Source: Aliikangiella sp. G2MR2-5
GTDB lineage: Bacteria > Pseudomonadota > Gammaproteobacteria > Enterobacterales > Kangiellaceae
Reading direction: 5' to 3'
Assembly: GCF_015687155.1 (NCBI RefSeq)
Contig: NZ_JADPQF010000001.1
Span: 496,001 to 560,000, forward strand
DNA length: 64,000 nt
This document shows positions 46,378 to 55,289 of this stretch, one piece after another. How positions within the stretch are numbered: position 1 is the first letter of the stretch; every line of letters starts with the position of its first letter. Below the pieces are notes generated by a model, which saw nothing but the letters and a program-made list of their open reading frames with translations, searched no databases and was not told the DNA's origin. Both the position numbers and the translations under genes were made by a program.

Positions 46378-46569
46378 ATGAAATTTCACTTCAAATTATT
46401 ACAGACTGGAATTTTATTGACTGACTCTCTGTTAGCTCAGGGGGATTCTTATTCTCAAATTTATACCGATTCTCAAGTTTATACCGAATCTGACAATCTA
46501 CTCGCTCATATCTCCTCAAACTCTCTTCCCGTATTACCCGTATCTCCTCGTCCCCTTGTGGGTAACTAA
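46378..46569 (+). CDS. Possible small exported peptide
   Basis: 63 codons from ATG 46378. The first 22 residues (MKFHFKLLQTGILLTDSLLA) look like a weak signal peptide, and then YSQIYTDSQVYTESDN shows a six-residue repeat made by an 18-bp tandem duplication in the DNA. There is no good ribosome site and no known family. It lies in a low-complexity region, so it may well be non-coding. Confidence 0.22.
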   Translation: MKFHFKLLQTGILLTDSLLAQGDSYSQIYTDSQVYTESDNLLAHISSNSLPVLPVSPRPLVGN

Positions 46570-46754
46570 TCGATCCAGGCCGGCTCGGTAGCAGCCCTGA
46601 AAAAGCTACTTCAATATACGCAATCGATATTCAAAACCATTTCATCATGGTGCTTTATCTGGCGTATTTTAATTTCTCGGGATGAATTTATTTTCGTTTC
46701 AACCGCAAAGCATAACGGTCAGACTTTGTGAACGAACAATCAGGTGAAAATTTT

Positions 46755-47621
46755 ATGGTTATGCAAACCAAACAATGGAAAAGGGTGGTCGTCAAAGTAG
46801 GAAGTGCTTTAATTGCCCCAAGTGGAGAAAGGTGCAGTACAAAGTATTTATTGGCATTGGCCGACTACCTTCATATATTAATTGCTCAGGGCTCTCAGCT
46901 AGTGATTGTCAGCTCCGGTAGTGTGGCCGCTGGCGCCGGGGTTACCGGAACATCAATGACTGCCAAACTAAGTATTGAAAAAAAGCAGGCGCTTGCGGCT
47001 GTGGGGCAGTCACAAGTGATGCAACATTGGCAAAAGCTGTTTGATCAAAGTTGTGCGCAGATACTGCTGACCCGTTCTGACATTGAAAGTGAACGACGAA
47101 GAAGCAATGCAAAGAATACCCTGGAAGCACTATTTGCAATGGGGGCTATCCCTATCATCAATGAAAATGATTCAGTTGTAATTGACGAGCTGGTGGTTGG
47201 CGATAATGATAATCTGGCCGCACAGGTCGCGGTTTTATGTCAGGCGAATACGCTGATTATCTGCAGCGATGTTGACGGTCTTTACGACAAAAATCCTTCT
47301 CTATTTTCCGACGCAGAATTGATTTCTGAAGTCGAAACTATTTGCAATAACGTTTTAGGGTTTGCCAGTGATACAGACAATCCGATTGCAACAGGTGGAA
47401 TGCGAACCAAACTTCAGGCGGCTCAATTTGCTACTCAAAATAATGTAGACACCTTTATTGTTAACGGTAAAAGTGCTCATACTTTCGAAAAGCTAAAGAG
47501 TGGTACAAATCCGGGGACCTGGTTTAAAACACAGACAAACACCAATAAATCGATACGGGCACAATTGAATTCTGTCGGTGAAAATGATTCGCAAAAAAAC
47601 GCTCAAGTAGAGGAAGTCTGA
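46755..47621 (+). CDS. proB: Glutamate 5-kinase, short form
   Basis: 288 residues from ATG 46755, chosen because AGGTGA lies seven bases upstream; a GTG at 46728 has no ribosome site. The amino-acid-kinase domain has VVVKVGSALI, the SSGSVAAG loop, NENDSVV and GDNDNLAAQVA, then SDVDGLYDKNP and TGGMRTKLQAA. The C-terminal PUA domain of E. coli ProB (367 residues) is absent: the chain ends 50 residues after the kinase core with a polar tail. It makes glutamyl phosphate, the first step to proline; proline feedback should act at the kinase domain. Its stop overlaps proA. Confidence 0.93.
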   Translation: MVMQTKQWKRVVVKVGSALIAPSGERCSTKYLLALADYLHILIAQGSQLVIVSSGSVAAGAGVTGTSMTAKLSIEKKQALAAVGQSQVMQHWQKLFDQSCAQILLTRSDIESERRRSNAKNTLEALFAMGAIPIINENDSVVIDELVVGDNDNLAAQVAVLCQANTLIICSDVDGLYDKNPSLFSDAELISEVETICNNVLGFASDTDNPIATGGMRTKLQAAQFATQNNVDTFIVNGKSAHTFEKLKSGTNPGTWFKTQTNTNKSIRAQLNSVGENDSQKNAQVEEV

Positions 47622-48877
47622 TGATGAATGCTCAAAATTATTTGGTAAAAATAAAGCAGGTAAAACAGCAGTCGAAAGAGTTTGGTTGTATATCGACAGA
47701 ACAGAAAAATCAGACTTTGTTGTCTATGGCGGTGTTGATTAAAGAAAAGCAGAAAGAGATTCTTGCAGCCAACCAACTGGATTTAGAATCTGCGATAAAG
47801 AGCGGTTTATCTGATGCTATGGTCGATCGTCTGAGATTAAATGATGAAAGAATTTGCCAAATGATAGAGTCTTTAACGCAGGTGGCATCTCTGGACGATC
47901 CTTTGACCGTCGAACGAAACGCGATAGTTCGTCCTATTGGCATCGAGGTAAAGAAGAAGTCGATACCACTGGGTGTCATCTTGATGATTTATGAGTCCAG
48001 ACCTAATGTAACTGTAGAAGCTGCTGCGCTCGCTTTAAAAAGTGGGAATGCCATAATTTTAAGAGGAGGGAAAGAGGCATTTGAAACTAATCAGCTTCTG
48101 GGAACTATATGGAAACAGGCGCTATTGGAAAATGATTTGAATGAAACCAATGTATTTGTGCTGGATACTACTGATCGAGAGATACTGGATGAATTATTAA
48201 AAATGGATGAATTTATTGATGTGGTTATTCCTCGGGGAGGAGAGGGACTCATTCGTCATGTGGTTGCCAATAGTTACATTCCTGTTATCAAACACTACAA
48301 AGGTGTTTGTCATCTTTATATCAATCAGTCGGCTGATTTTGAAAAGGCACTAAATATTCTGGTTAATGGAAAAACGCAACGGCCTGGCGTGTGTAATGCA
48401 CTGGAAGGTCTGCTTGTTGACCGCAGTATTGCGGCCGACTTTTTACCGGCAGCGGTTAAAGCGCTGCGAGAGAAAAATGTTGTCATAAAAGGGTGTGAAG
48501 AATCATGTGCAATCGATAGCTATATCGAGCTGGCAAAAGACGATGATTTTGGCGCCGAGTTTTTGTCGTTGATAATTTCCTGCAAGGTAGTTTCGGACTT
48601 GGAAGAAGCGATAAAGGTTATTGATCGATATGGCTCAGGGCATACCGAAGTGGTTGTTACTGAAGACTCAAATGTCGCGGAAAGATTTATTAATCGAGTG
48701 GATGCTTCTGTGGTTATGGTGAATGCGTCATCACGCTTTTCTGATGGAGGAGAATTGGGGTTGGGGGCCGAAATTGGTATTTCGACTTCCAAGCTTCATG
48801 CTTATGGACCTATGGGACTGGACGCTTTGACGTCGGAGAAGTTTGTTGTTGTGGGGGACGGGCAGGTAAGGGGCTAG
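47621..48877 (+). CDS. proA: Gamma-glutamyl phosphate reductase
   Basis: 418 residues (417 in E. coli). ESRPNVTVEAAALALKSGN, split over the NADP-binding region, IPRGGEGLIRHV, and the catalytic Cys in RPGVCNALEGLL are present. The C-terminal ASSRFSDGGELGLGAEIGIST is diagnostic. It reduces glutamyl phosphate to the semialdehyde for proline synthesis. The start overlaps the proB stop (TGATG), with AGAGGAAG just upstream; a second ATG follows directly. A hairpin follows at 48885. Confidence 0.97.
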   Translation: MMNAQNYLVKIKQVKQQSKEFGCISTEQKNQTLLSMAVLIKEKQKEILAANQLDLESAIKSGLSDAMVDRLRLNDERICQMIESLTQVASLDDPLTVERNAIVRPIGIEVKKKSIPLGVILMIYESRPNVTVEAAALALKSGNAIILRGGKEAFETNQLLGTIWKQALLENDLNETNVFVLDTTDREILDELLKMDEFIDVVIPRGGEGLIRHVVANSYIPVIKHYKGVCHLYINQSADFEKALNILVNGKTQRPGVCNALEGLLVDRSIAADFLPAAVKALREKNVVIKGCEESCAIDSYIELAKDDDFGAEFLSLIISCKVVSDLEEAIKVIDRYGSGHTEVVVTEDSNVAERFINRVDASVVMVNASSRFSDGGELGLGAEIGISTSKLHAYGPMGLDALTSEKFVVVGDGQVRG

Positions 48878-48884
48878 AGTTATA

Positions 48885-48920
48885 AGCACCATATTTAGAT
48901 ATGGTGCTGTTACTATTATT
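48885..48920 (+). terminator. Hairpin terminator after proA
   Basis: AGCACCATAT and ATATGGTGCT are perfect 10-bp arms with a TTAG loop at 48885-48908, followed by a T-containing stretch (GTTACTATTATTT). It is eight bases after the proA stop. Confidence 0.7.
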
Positions 48921-49011
48921 TCGTTCTGTATTTGATTGATAAAGTCGAGGCTTGAGCTTTACATAGTTTTGAATCTAATTTCGATTTTTGATGTTGATGA
49001 CAGACTTCTCA

Positions 49012-49648
49012 CTAAAGGGGACCTTTTAGCTTTTTTATAAAAGCTAGGGAAAACTTAATTTAAGAGCGTTTCGCAGCGCTGCGCTTTCCTGCGAGTTTCT
49101 TTTGGCCAAAGCCCCAAAAGAAACCAAAAGGTCATCACGCTGAGTTAACTAGTCCCTATTGACTTTCAATTTAATCAAAGCCTTTGCCTGCTCCCAACTT
49201 GAAGCCGATTCTTCAGGCAGGGCAAAAACTCGCTACGCTCAAACATTCACCCTGCTTATCTGAAGAATCATTCATTCCACAAGGCCGTTAAAACAGCTAA
49301 ATAAAGCCAAACCGATTTTTTACCAACGACTATAGTCACAACTGAAAATGTATTATTCATGGTTCATAGAGAGGTCCTAGTAGAGGGTGGGGCGTGAACA
49401 CAAATAGGTGGTGGGCGATCAGGCTCTTTCAAGACCTTATCTGATGTCAACAGCGCTGGCCCAGCGGCCTGAGCGTCGGGCGTTTTTGGTTACTTTTTTC
49501 GCTCTTGAAAAAAGTTACTTATGTCCATGGATGGACTGTATGCAGTTTTTGCAGGAGCAAAAAACTGTCGCAGGAAAGCGCAGCGCTGCGAAATGCTCTT
49601 GAACTAATAATTTTGCTAAGCTTTTAAAAAAGCGGAAGTCCCCTTTAG
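49012..49648. mobile_element. MITE-like element with long terminal inverted repeats
   Basis: 637 bp. The left arm (49012-49094) and right arm (49568-49648) are inverted repeats of about 82 bp with roughly 80% identity. They start with perfect CTAAAGGGGAC and end with a perfect TTTCGCAGCGCTGCGCTTTC core. Inside are two more hairpins, one with GTTTCTTTTGG arms near 49095-49125 and a GTTACTTTTTTC one near 49488-49520. No transposase is encoded; a 64-codon frame at 49408-49602 spans the inner part and the right arm and is not a credible gene. No clear target duplication was found. Likely non-autonomous. Confidence 0.75.
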
Positions 49649-49878
49649 ATAATAAGCTGTCGAATTGTTAACAGTCTGGCCTCATAAACTCGCGGTTAAT
49701 CTAAAGATCCCCCATTAACACTTTGATAAGCATTAATTCAAACAAACGTTTGAATTAATTGGTCGGATGAGTTAAATTCTGCTCAATAACTTGAAAATTA
49801 AACCATTCCCGTCAATTTGTACTAAGTTTTAAACACAACTAAGTGTTTGAAAACTTTAACCTTAAGTGAGAGTGAATT
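49649..49878. other. Promoter region of fadIJ
   Basis: 230 bp between the MITE-like element and fadI. It contains the long palindrome described next and GTGAGAGTGAATT just before the ATG. No ORF. Confidence 0.6.
49732..49759. promoter_or_regulatory. PsrA/FadR-type fatty-acid operator
   Basis: Perfect 12-bp half sites ATTAATTCAAAC and GTTTGAATTAAT are separated by four bases (AAAC). The core GAAAC/CAAAC-N4-GTTTG form is the published PsrA motif of Pseudomonas and relatives, a TetR-family repressor released by long-chain acyl compounds. It lies 120 bp before fadI. Confidence 0.75.
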
Positions 49879-51258
49879 ATGAGCGATACGCCAGAAACCA
49901 AGGCGTCTGTCGAAGAGGCAGAGGCGGCGCAAAAGCCGAAAAAGTCGAGTCCACGTAAGAAAGTGAGTAAAGCTTCCAAGCAAGAGAGAGTGGCGGTTGT
50001 GGCCGGTTTAAGAACCCCATTTGCTCGTCAATTGACTCATTTTAAGTCGGCCAACGCCATCGAAATGGGCAAAATGGTTGTTTCTGAAATGCTGGAAAGA
50101 ACTGAAATTGACCTTTCGCTGGTTGAGCGAGTGGTATTTGGCCAGGTACTGGTTCACCCTGAAGCGCCCAATATCGCGCGTGAAATTGTGCTGGGCTCGG
50201 GCATGAATGTGAATACCGACGCCTATAGTGTTTCACGAGCCTGTGCCACCAGTTTCCAGTCGACGGTCAACATTGCCGAATCCATTATGGCCGGCGCGAT
50301 TTCCGTCGGCGTCGCCGGCGGGGCAGATACTTCTTCGGTTGTACCGATTACCTTCAGTAAGAAATTTGCGGCCTTGATGCTTGATTTGTCAAAAGCGAAA
50401 ACCATGGGGCAGCGTTTAAAGGTTCTCAGCAAGCTCAGGCCAAAAGATCTAACGCCAATACCGCCTTCGGTAAAAGAGTATTCAACCGGTCTAACTATGG
50501 GGCAAAACGCCGAGCAGATGGCACGTGACCATGGTATCAGCCGTGAAGCGCAGGATGAGCTGGCCCATCGCTCACATACTCTGGCAGCGAAAGCCTGGAA
50601 CGAGGGTCTGCTCGATGACGAGGTTATGACTGCTTATGTGCAGCCTTATAAAGAGGCTTTAAGCCGCGACAACACGGTTCGCTTTGATTCCAAACTGGAA
50701 AGCTACGCCAAACTTCGTCCTGCTTTTGACCGACAACACGGTACTCTCACCGCGGCGAACAGTACAGGACTGACTGACGGCGCGGCATCTTTGCTGTTGA
50801 TGAGTGAGTCCAGAGCAAAAGAACTGGGCTACGAGCCAATGGGCTTTATTAAAAGCTACGCATTTGCCGCAATTGACGCTACTTGCGATATGCTGATGGG
50901 ACCTTCCTACGCGACACCTATGGCGTTGGACAGAGCCGGTATGCAGCTGTCTGACCTGACTCTGGTTGATATGCATGAAGCTTTTGCCGCACAAACTCTG
51001 TGTAATGTTCAAGCATTCGGCAGCAAAAAATTTGCCGAAGAAAAACTCAACCGTTCCAGCGCAATCGGCGAAATTGACTGGGATAAGTTCAACGTGCTCG
51101 GCGGCTCTCTGGCTTACGGGCATCCGTTTGCTGCAACCGGCGCAAGAATGATTACCCAGATGCTCCGCGAGCTAAAACGTCGTGGTGGCGGAACGGCGTT
51201 GACTACTGCTTGTGCTGCCGGTGGACTGGGCGCGGCGATGATTCTGGAGGTGGAATAA
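49879..51258 (+). CDS. fadI: 3-ketoacyl-CoA thiolase FadI
   Basis: 459 residues. The thiolase fold has the acyl-accepting Cys at C122 (SRACATSF), the [16 protein letters not shown] His region and the second Cys in [11 protein letters not shown] near the C-terminus. An N-terminal extension of about 35 residues rich in Lys, Ala and Pro precedes the core; most FadI proteins begin at about residue 36. It cleaves 3-ketoacyl-CoA to acetyl-CoA. The stop overlaps the fadJ start (TAATG), so the two chains of the beta-oxidation complex are made together. A PsrA-type operator precedes it. Confidence 0.93.
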   Translation: MSDTPETKASVEEAEAAQKPKKSSPRKKVSKASKQERVAVVAGLRTPFARQLTHFKSANAIEMGKMVVSEMLERTEIDLSLVERVVFGQVLVHPEAPNIAREIVLGSGMNVNTDAYSVSRACATSFQSTVNIAESIMAGAISVGVAGGADTSSVVPITFSKKFAALMLDLSKAKTMGQRLKVLSKLRPKDLTPIPPSVKEYSTGLTMGQNAEQMARDHGISREAQDELAHRSHTLAAKAWNEGLLDDEVMTAYVQPYKEALSRDNTVRFDSKLESYAKLRPAFDRQHGTLTAANSTGLTDGAASLLLMSESRAKELGYEPMGFIKSYAFAAIDATCDMLMGPSYATPMALDRAGMQLSDLTLVDMHEAFAAQTLCNVQAFGSKKFAEEKLNRSSAIGEIDWDKFNVLGGSLAYGHPFAATGARMITQMLRELKRRGGGTALTTACAAGGLGAAMILEVE

Positions 51259-53444
51259 TGAACAAGCCTGTTGAAAATGCTTCCGCTTTCTCACTAGAAG
51301 TCGCAGACAATGGCGTTGGCTGGATCACCATGGACGTTCCCGGTGAATCACAAAATACGCTCCGTGGTGAGTTTGTTGACGATATCACTGCACTGTTTGA
51401 TGAGATTGAATCTAACAGCAATATCAAAGCGCTGGTTTTAATCAGTGGGAAAGATAATAACTTTGTTGCCGGCGCGGATATTTCCATGCTGGAAAAAATC
51501 ACCAAAGCCGAAGAAGCAACAGCTTTGGCCAAACAGGGCCATCAGGTTTTTGCTCGAATGGAAAACCTGAAGGTTCCGGTAGTCGCGGCTATTAATGGTG
51601 CCTGTCTGGGGGGGGGGCTGGAATTGGCTTTAGCCTGTAGTCACCGCGTTTGTACCGATGAGCGCGCGACAAAAATTGGTTTGCCTGAAGTTCAGTTAGG
51701 TGTGCTCCCTGGCGGAGGTGGAACCCAGCGTTTGCCTCGACTGATCGGTATTGCTTCGGCGCTTGATATGATGCTCACTGGTCGTCAACTGGTGGCCAAG
51801 CAGGCTAAAAAGCTCGGACTGGTCGACGAAGTTGTCCCGCTCGCGAACTTAAGAAAAGCAGCAGAAAAACTGGCACTTAAAAATGCAGGCAAAAAGAAGC
51901 GTAAAGTTCGCGAGCTGAAAACCGAGTTTAAGCCTTCTTCACTGTTGAAAATGCCAGAGTTGCAAAAGTTGGTTCTGGAAACAAGTTCATATGGTCGCAA
52001 AGTGATTTTTGATAAGGCTTTGCAAGCTGTATTGAAAAAAACACGAGGCAACTATCCTTCACCACCAAAAATCATCGAATGTGTTCGCGTGGGTATGGAA
52101 GAAGGATTTGAAAAGGGTCTTGACGTTGAAGCAAGAAACTTTGGAGAACTGGTTGTTTCTCCTGAGTCGGCTCAACTTATGGGTATCTTCTTTGCAACGA
52201 CTGAAATGAAAAAAGATACCGGCGTTGATTCTGACATCACGCCGCAATCGATTGAACGGGTTGGTGTACTTGGCGGCGGATTAATGGGAGCCGGTATTGC
52301 GTATGTGACTGCTGATAAAGCGGGTAAGCGGGTTCGTATCAAAGATATCAGCGAGCAGGGAATCAATAGCGCACTCAAATATTGCTGGGAAATTTATCGC
52401 AAGCAGGTCAAACGCAGAAGGCTTTCAATTAACGAAGCCAGTAAACGTTTTGCCGCGATTTCCGGTACAACGGACTATCGTGGATTTAAGCGTAGCGATC
52501 TGGTGATTGAAGCGGTATTCGAGGATCTCGAACTAAAACGCAATATGGTGAAGGAAGTTGAAGCTGTTTGTGGTGAGAAGGTTATTTTTGCAACCAATAC
52601 TTCCTCCATTCCGATCAAAGATATTGCTGAAGCTAGCAGCCGACCTGAACGAGTAATTGGCCTGCACTATTTTTCTCCAGTTGAAAAAATGCCCCTTCTG
52701 GAAATTATCAGGAGCGAACATACATCCGATGAAGTCATTGCCACCAGTGTCGAGTTTGGCAAGCAGCAAGGCAAAACAGTAATCGTTGTTGAGGATGGTG
52801 CTGGCTTTTATGTCAATCGAATCCTCGCCCCTTATATGAACGAAGCTGGCCGCTTGGTCGCTGAAGGTGTTGCCGTTGATTTAATCGATAAGACTCTGGT
52901 TGATGCAGGCTTCCCGGTTGGTCCAATGACTCTATTGGACGAAGTGGGTATTGATGTTGCTACTAAAGTAGCACCAATTCTGGAAGAAGCTTTTGGCGAG
53001 CGCATGGCGCCTCCGGCAATGTTCGATAAGCTCAAAGCAGATGATCGCAAAGGTCGTAAAAATGGTAAAGGTTTTTACCTGTATAGTGGAAAAGGTAAAG
53101 GTAAAAAGCCGGTGGATGAGAGCGTTTATCGAGTGCTTGGCGTGACGCCCAACAAGATGATGAGTGCTGAAGATATTACCGAAAGATGTTTATTAATGAT
53201 GGTGAATGAAGCAGTTAAATGTCTTGAGGACGGTATTATTCGTAGCCCACGAGATGGTGATATCGGCTCGATTTTTGGTATCGGTTTTCCACCATTTCTT
53301 GGTGGTCCTTTTCGCTATATTGACGCAATTGGAGCGGATAAAATCGTTCGCAAAATGGAGTCTCTGGCTAACCTGCAAGGAGAGCGCTTCAAGCCGGCTA
53401 AAATGTTGGTGGACAAAGCGAATACCGGAGAAAATTTTTACTAG
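51258..53444 (+). CDS. fadJ: Fatty acid oxidation multifunctional enzyme FadJ
   Basis: 728 residues from ATG 51258, which overlaps the fadI stop; an upstream in-frame start at 51210 lies inside fadI and is not needed. The N-terminal enoyl-CoA hydratase has both catalytic Glu regions (CLGGGLELALACS and LPEVQLGVLPGGGGTQRLPR). The 3-hydroxyacyl-CoA dehydrogenase has GVLGGGLMGAGIAY and the His in IGLHYFSPVEKMPLLEII. The GGG of the hydratase loop is encoded in a run of ten G (51608-51617). A terminator follows. Confidence 0.95.
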   Translation: MNKPVENASAFSLEVADNGVGWITMDVPGESQNTLRGEFVDDITALFDEIESNSNIKALVLISGKDNNFVAGADISMLEKITKAEEATALAKQGHQVFARMENLKVPVVAAINGACLGGGLELALACSHRVCTDERATKIGLPEVQLGVLPGGGGTQRLPRLIGIASALDMMLTGRQLVAKQAKKLGLVDEVVPLANLRKAAEKLALKNAGKKKRKVRELKTEFKPSSLLKMPELQKLVLETSSYGRKVIFDKALQAVLKKTRGNYPSPPKIIECVRVGMEEGFEKGLDVEARNFGELVVSPESAQLMGIFFATTEMKKDTGVDSDITPQSIERVGVLGGGLMGAGIAYVTADKAGKRVRIKDISEQGINSALKYCWEIYRKQVKRRRLSINEASKRFAAISGTTDYRGFKRSDLVIEAVFEDLELKRNMVKEVEAVCGEKVIFATNTSSIPIKDIAEASSRPERVIGLHYFSPVEKMPLLEIIRSEHTSDEVIATSVEFGKQQGKTVIVVEDGAGFYVNRILAPYMNEAGRLVAEGVAVDLIDKTLVDAGFPVGPMTLLDEVGIDVATKVAPILEEAFGERMAPPAMFDKLKADDRKGRKNGKGFYLYSGKGKGKKPVDESVYRVLGVTPNKMMSAEDITERCLLMMVNEAVKCLEDGIIRSPRDGDIGSIFGIGFPPFLGGPFRYIDAIGADKIVRKMESLANLQGERFKPAKMLVDKANTGENFY

Positions 53445-53473
53445 ATTTTCAATTAGATTTTCTCCCTGTCATT

Positions 53474-53506
53474 AAAAGGAAAGATTTTTATCTTTCCTTT
53501 TTTTTT
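53474..53506 (+). terminator. Terminator after fadJ
   Basis: AAAAGGAAAGA and TCTTTCCTTTT arms with a six-base loop, followed by a T run, 29 bp after the fadJ stop. Confidence 0.85.
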
Positions 53507-53694
53507 AAGAACAAAGAGAAAGACTGCACAGGCAATGATTTTTGTTTAACTCATATTAGTTTATTATTTGACGATTCGGCAAGTTAAGCGGTATTAACTG
53601 ATTGAACTAGCTGGCAAGTCGCTGACTTTTTTGCATAAGGTGAGTTAGAGTTTTATGCTTGAATAGTTGATGACACTGAATGAGATAATAATCC

Positions 53695-54027
53695 ATGGCA
53701 TATGACAAGGAATTGGCCCAACGGCTTGATGAATATTTTGCAGAGAATAATGACGCTGAGTCAAAAAAAATGTTTGGCGGACTTTGTTATTTGATTCGGC
53801 ATCATATGTGTGTCGGTATCGTCGGTGATTCCTTGATGGCACGTGTAGGGCCGAAAGCGTATGAAAGCTGCCTCAAACAGAAGCATGTCCGAGAAATGGA
53901 TTTTACTGGAAAAGCTATGAAGGGAATGGTATTCGTTGCGGCCAAAGGTATTGAAAGTGATGCAGAGCTGTATAAATGGGTCAGTATTTGTGAAAGCTTT
54001 GTGAAGAGTCTGCCTCCTAAAACATAG
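53695..54027 (+). CDS. TfoX N-terminal domain protein
   Basis: 110 residues, only the N-terminal TfoX domain. ESKKMFGGLCYLI, then MARVGPKAYESCL and MKGMVFVAAKGI are typical. Full-length TfoX/Sxy, which activates competence with CRP, has a second C-terminal domain that is absent here. Stand-alone N-domains are common and of unknown role, so no competence function should be assumed. It is alone between fadJ and a minus-strand GGDEF gene. Confidence 0.85.
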   Translation: MAYDKELAQRLDEYFAENNDAESKKMFGGLCYLIRHHMCVGIVGDSLMARVGPKAYESCLKQKHVREMDFTGKAMKGMVFVAAKGIESDAELYKWVSICESFVKSLPPKT

Positions 54028-54093
54028 GCAGTAATATCCTAAAAATACAGGACTATATCGATAGCAATATTTGGTTTCTCTTGCGTTGCCACA

Positions 54094-54984
54094 CTATTTA
54101 CTAACTATCACTCTGTCTCGTCCGCTTTCCTTGGCTTGATATAGCGCTTTATCGGCTTTATCCAATGTATTGTGTACATCGCTAAGGCTCCTTGTCGAAG
54201 CAACACCAATAGAAGCGGAAATTCGAATATCCTGATTAATTTTGAATTCAAGAGACTTAACTTGTTTGCGAATTCTTTCGGCGATAAATTGTGCGCCCTT
54301 GGTATCAGTATTCCCCAATAACACCACAAACTCTTCGCCTCCATAGCGGAATACTTCATCTGAACGGCGAATAGTGCAACGTATTGATTGGGCAACATTT
54401 CTGAGTACCGAGTCTCCAACAATGTGGCCGTATGTGTCATTGATTCGCTTAAAAAAGTCGATATCAATTAAAAGCAATGAAAAACCGGTTAAGTGTCGCT
54501 TAAAAGAGCTGGTTTCTCTGCTTAGTGCTTCTTCAAAGGCTGCCCGGTTGCTAATTCCTGTGAGAGGGTCTCTATGAGCTTCTGCTACTGCCTGTTGGTA
54601 TAGTAATGCATTTCGTAGAGGATAGATTAATAAGCTCAAAAGCTTTTCAATCAACTCTGTTTCTCTAATGGAAAAGGGTGTCTCTCTGGTGCATTGGATC
54701 TCACCTAAATGACTGTCTTCTAGTTCCAGTTGATAATGACATGTATGTTTTTTAACGCTGCCTGTTTGGTATTCCAGCTCTTTATCTTTGTGTTTATATT
54801 GGACACTATCACAGGGAACAATCTGGGCCGTGTGTTCGCAAAAAGTTTGCAGTAACGGTGGGAGCTCAAGCGTTTGCTGAAGCTGCAGTGCCAGATGGGT
54901 GATGTCGAATTCTTTACCTGCACTATTTGCGGCAACTCTATAGCGTTCGAGCCCTATTATCTTTGATTGTGTCGGAGTGTTCAT
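54094..54984 (-). CDS. GGDEF diguanylate cyclase
   Basis: 296 residues. The N-terminal half (1-140) looks like a degenerate GAF-type sensor without membrane helices. The GGDEF domain starts AHRDPLTGISNRAAFEEAL and has GGEEF as active site, with an RxxD inhibitory site (RRSD) five residues before it. DIDFFKRINDTYGH is the metal-binding strand. An active enzyme is expected. It is the second cyclase of the window, and no phosphodiesterase is seen nearby. Confidence 0.93.
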   Translation of the reverse strand: MNTPTQSKIIGLERYRVAANSAGKEFDITHLALQLQQTLELPPLLQTFCEHTAQIVPCDSVQYKHKDKELEYQTGSVKKHTCHYQLELEDSHLGEIQCTRETPFSIRETELIEKLLSLLIYPLRNALLYQQAVAEAHRDPLTGISNRAAFEEALSRETSSFKRHLTGFSLLLIDIDFFKRINDTYGHIVGDSVLRNVAQSIRCTIRRSDEVFRYGGEEFVVLLGNTDTKGAQFIAERIRKQVKSLEFKINQDIRISASIGVASTRSLSDVHNTLDKADKALYQAKESGRDRVIVSK

Positions 54985-55289
54985 ATAATTACTGCACTTT
55001 ATCTATCTGCTGGCATTGTAAAATCCATATTGGATTTTGGTGATTTCCTAACAAACACAGCAATAGCTGTGCCATAAATAATATGTTCTTTAAAATCAGA
55101 AAGATAGAGGCTTTATTTTAATTTGAGACTTGTTTCGGCAAAAAATTGTCGGAAATTTGGCTTTGTAACTCTTTCAATCTAAGAAATCTCTGAGGCCAAT
55201 AAACAAAAGTGTCAAAAAAGCGGCAAAAAGTTGCCGCTTTTAACTAATTTAGAACTGTATGGGTTGGAAACAATGTCCAGAAAGACTCT
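54985..55289. other. Intergenic region with terminator
   Basis: 305 bp between two minus-strand genes. It holds the promoter of the GGDEF gene and, at 55214-55241, the terminator of the reductase gene. No ORF. Confidence 0.6.
55214..55241 (-). terminator. Terminator after the YciK-like reductase gene
   Basis: AAAAGCGGCAA and TTGCCGCTTTT arms with a four-base loop; on the minus strand a T run follows. Confidence 0.85.

Larger units (their letters stand above)
46077..46727. other. AT-rich intergenic region before proB
   Basis: About 650 bp of low-complexity sequence. It contains a four-copy 15-bp tandem repeat (46258-46317) and a possible small exported peptide (46378-46569). No terminator for the radical SAM gene was seen. 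The promoter of proBA should lie in the last 150 bp. Confidence 0.5.

Noticed and set aside
49408-49602. 64-codon plus-strand frame inside the MITE-like element
   Set aside because: It spans the inner region and the right inverted-repeat arm, has no domain and no ribosome site; it is better explained by the element's repeats.
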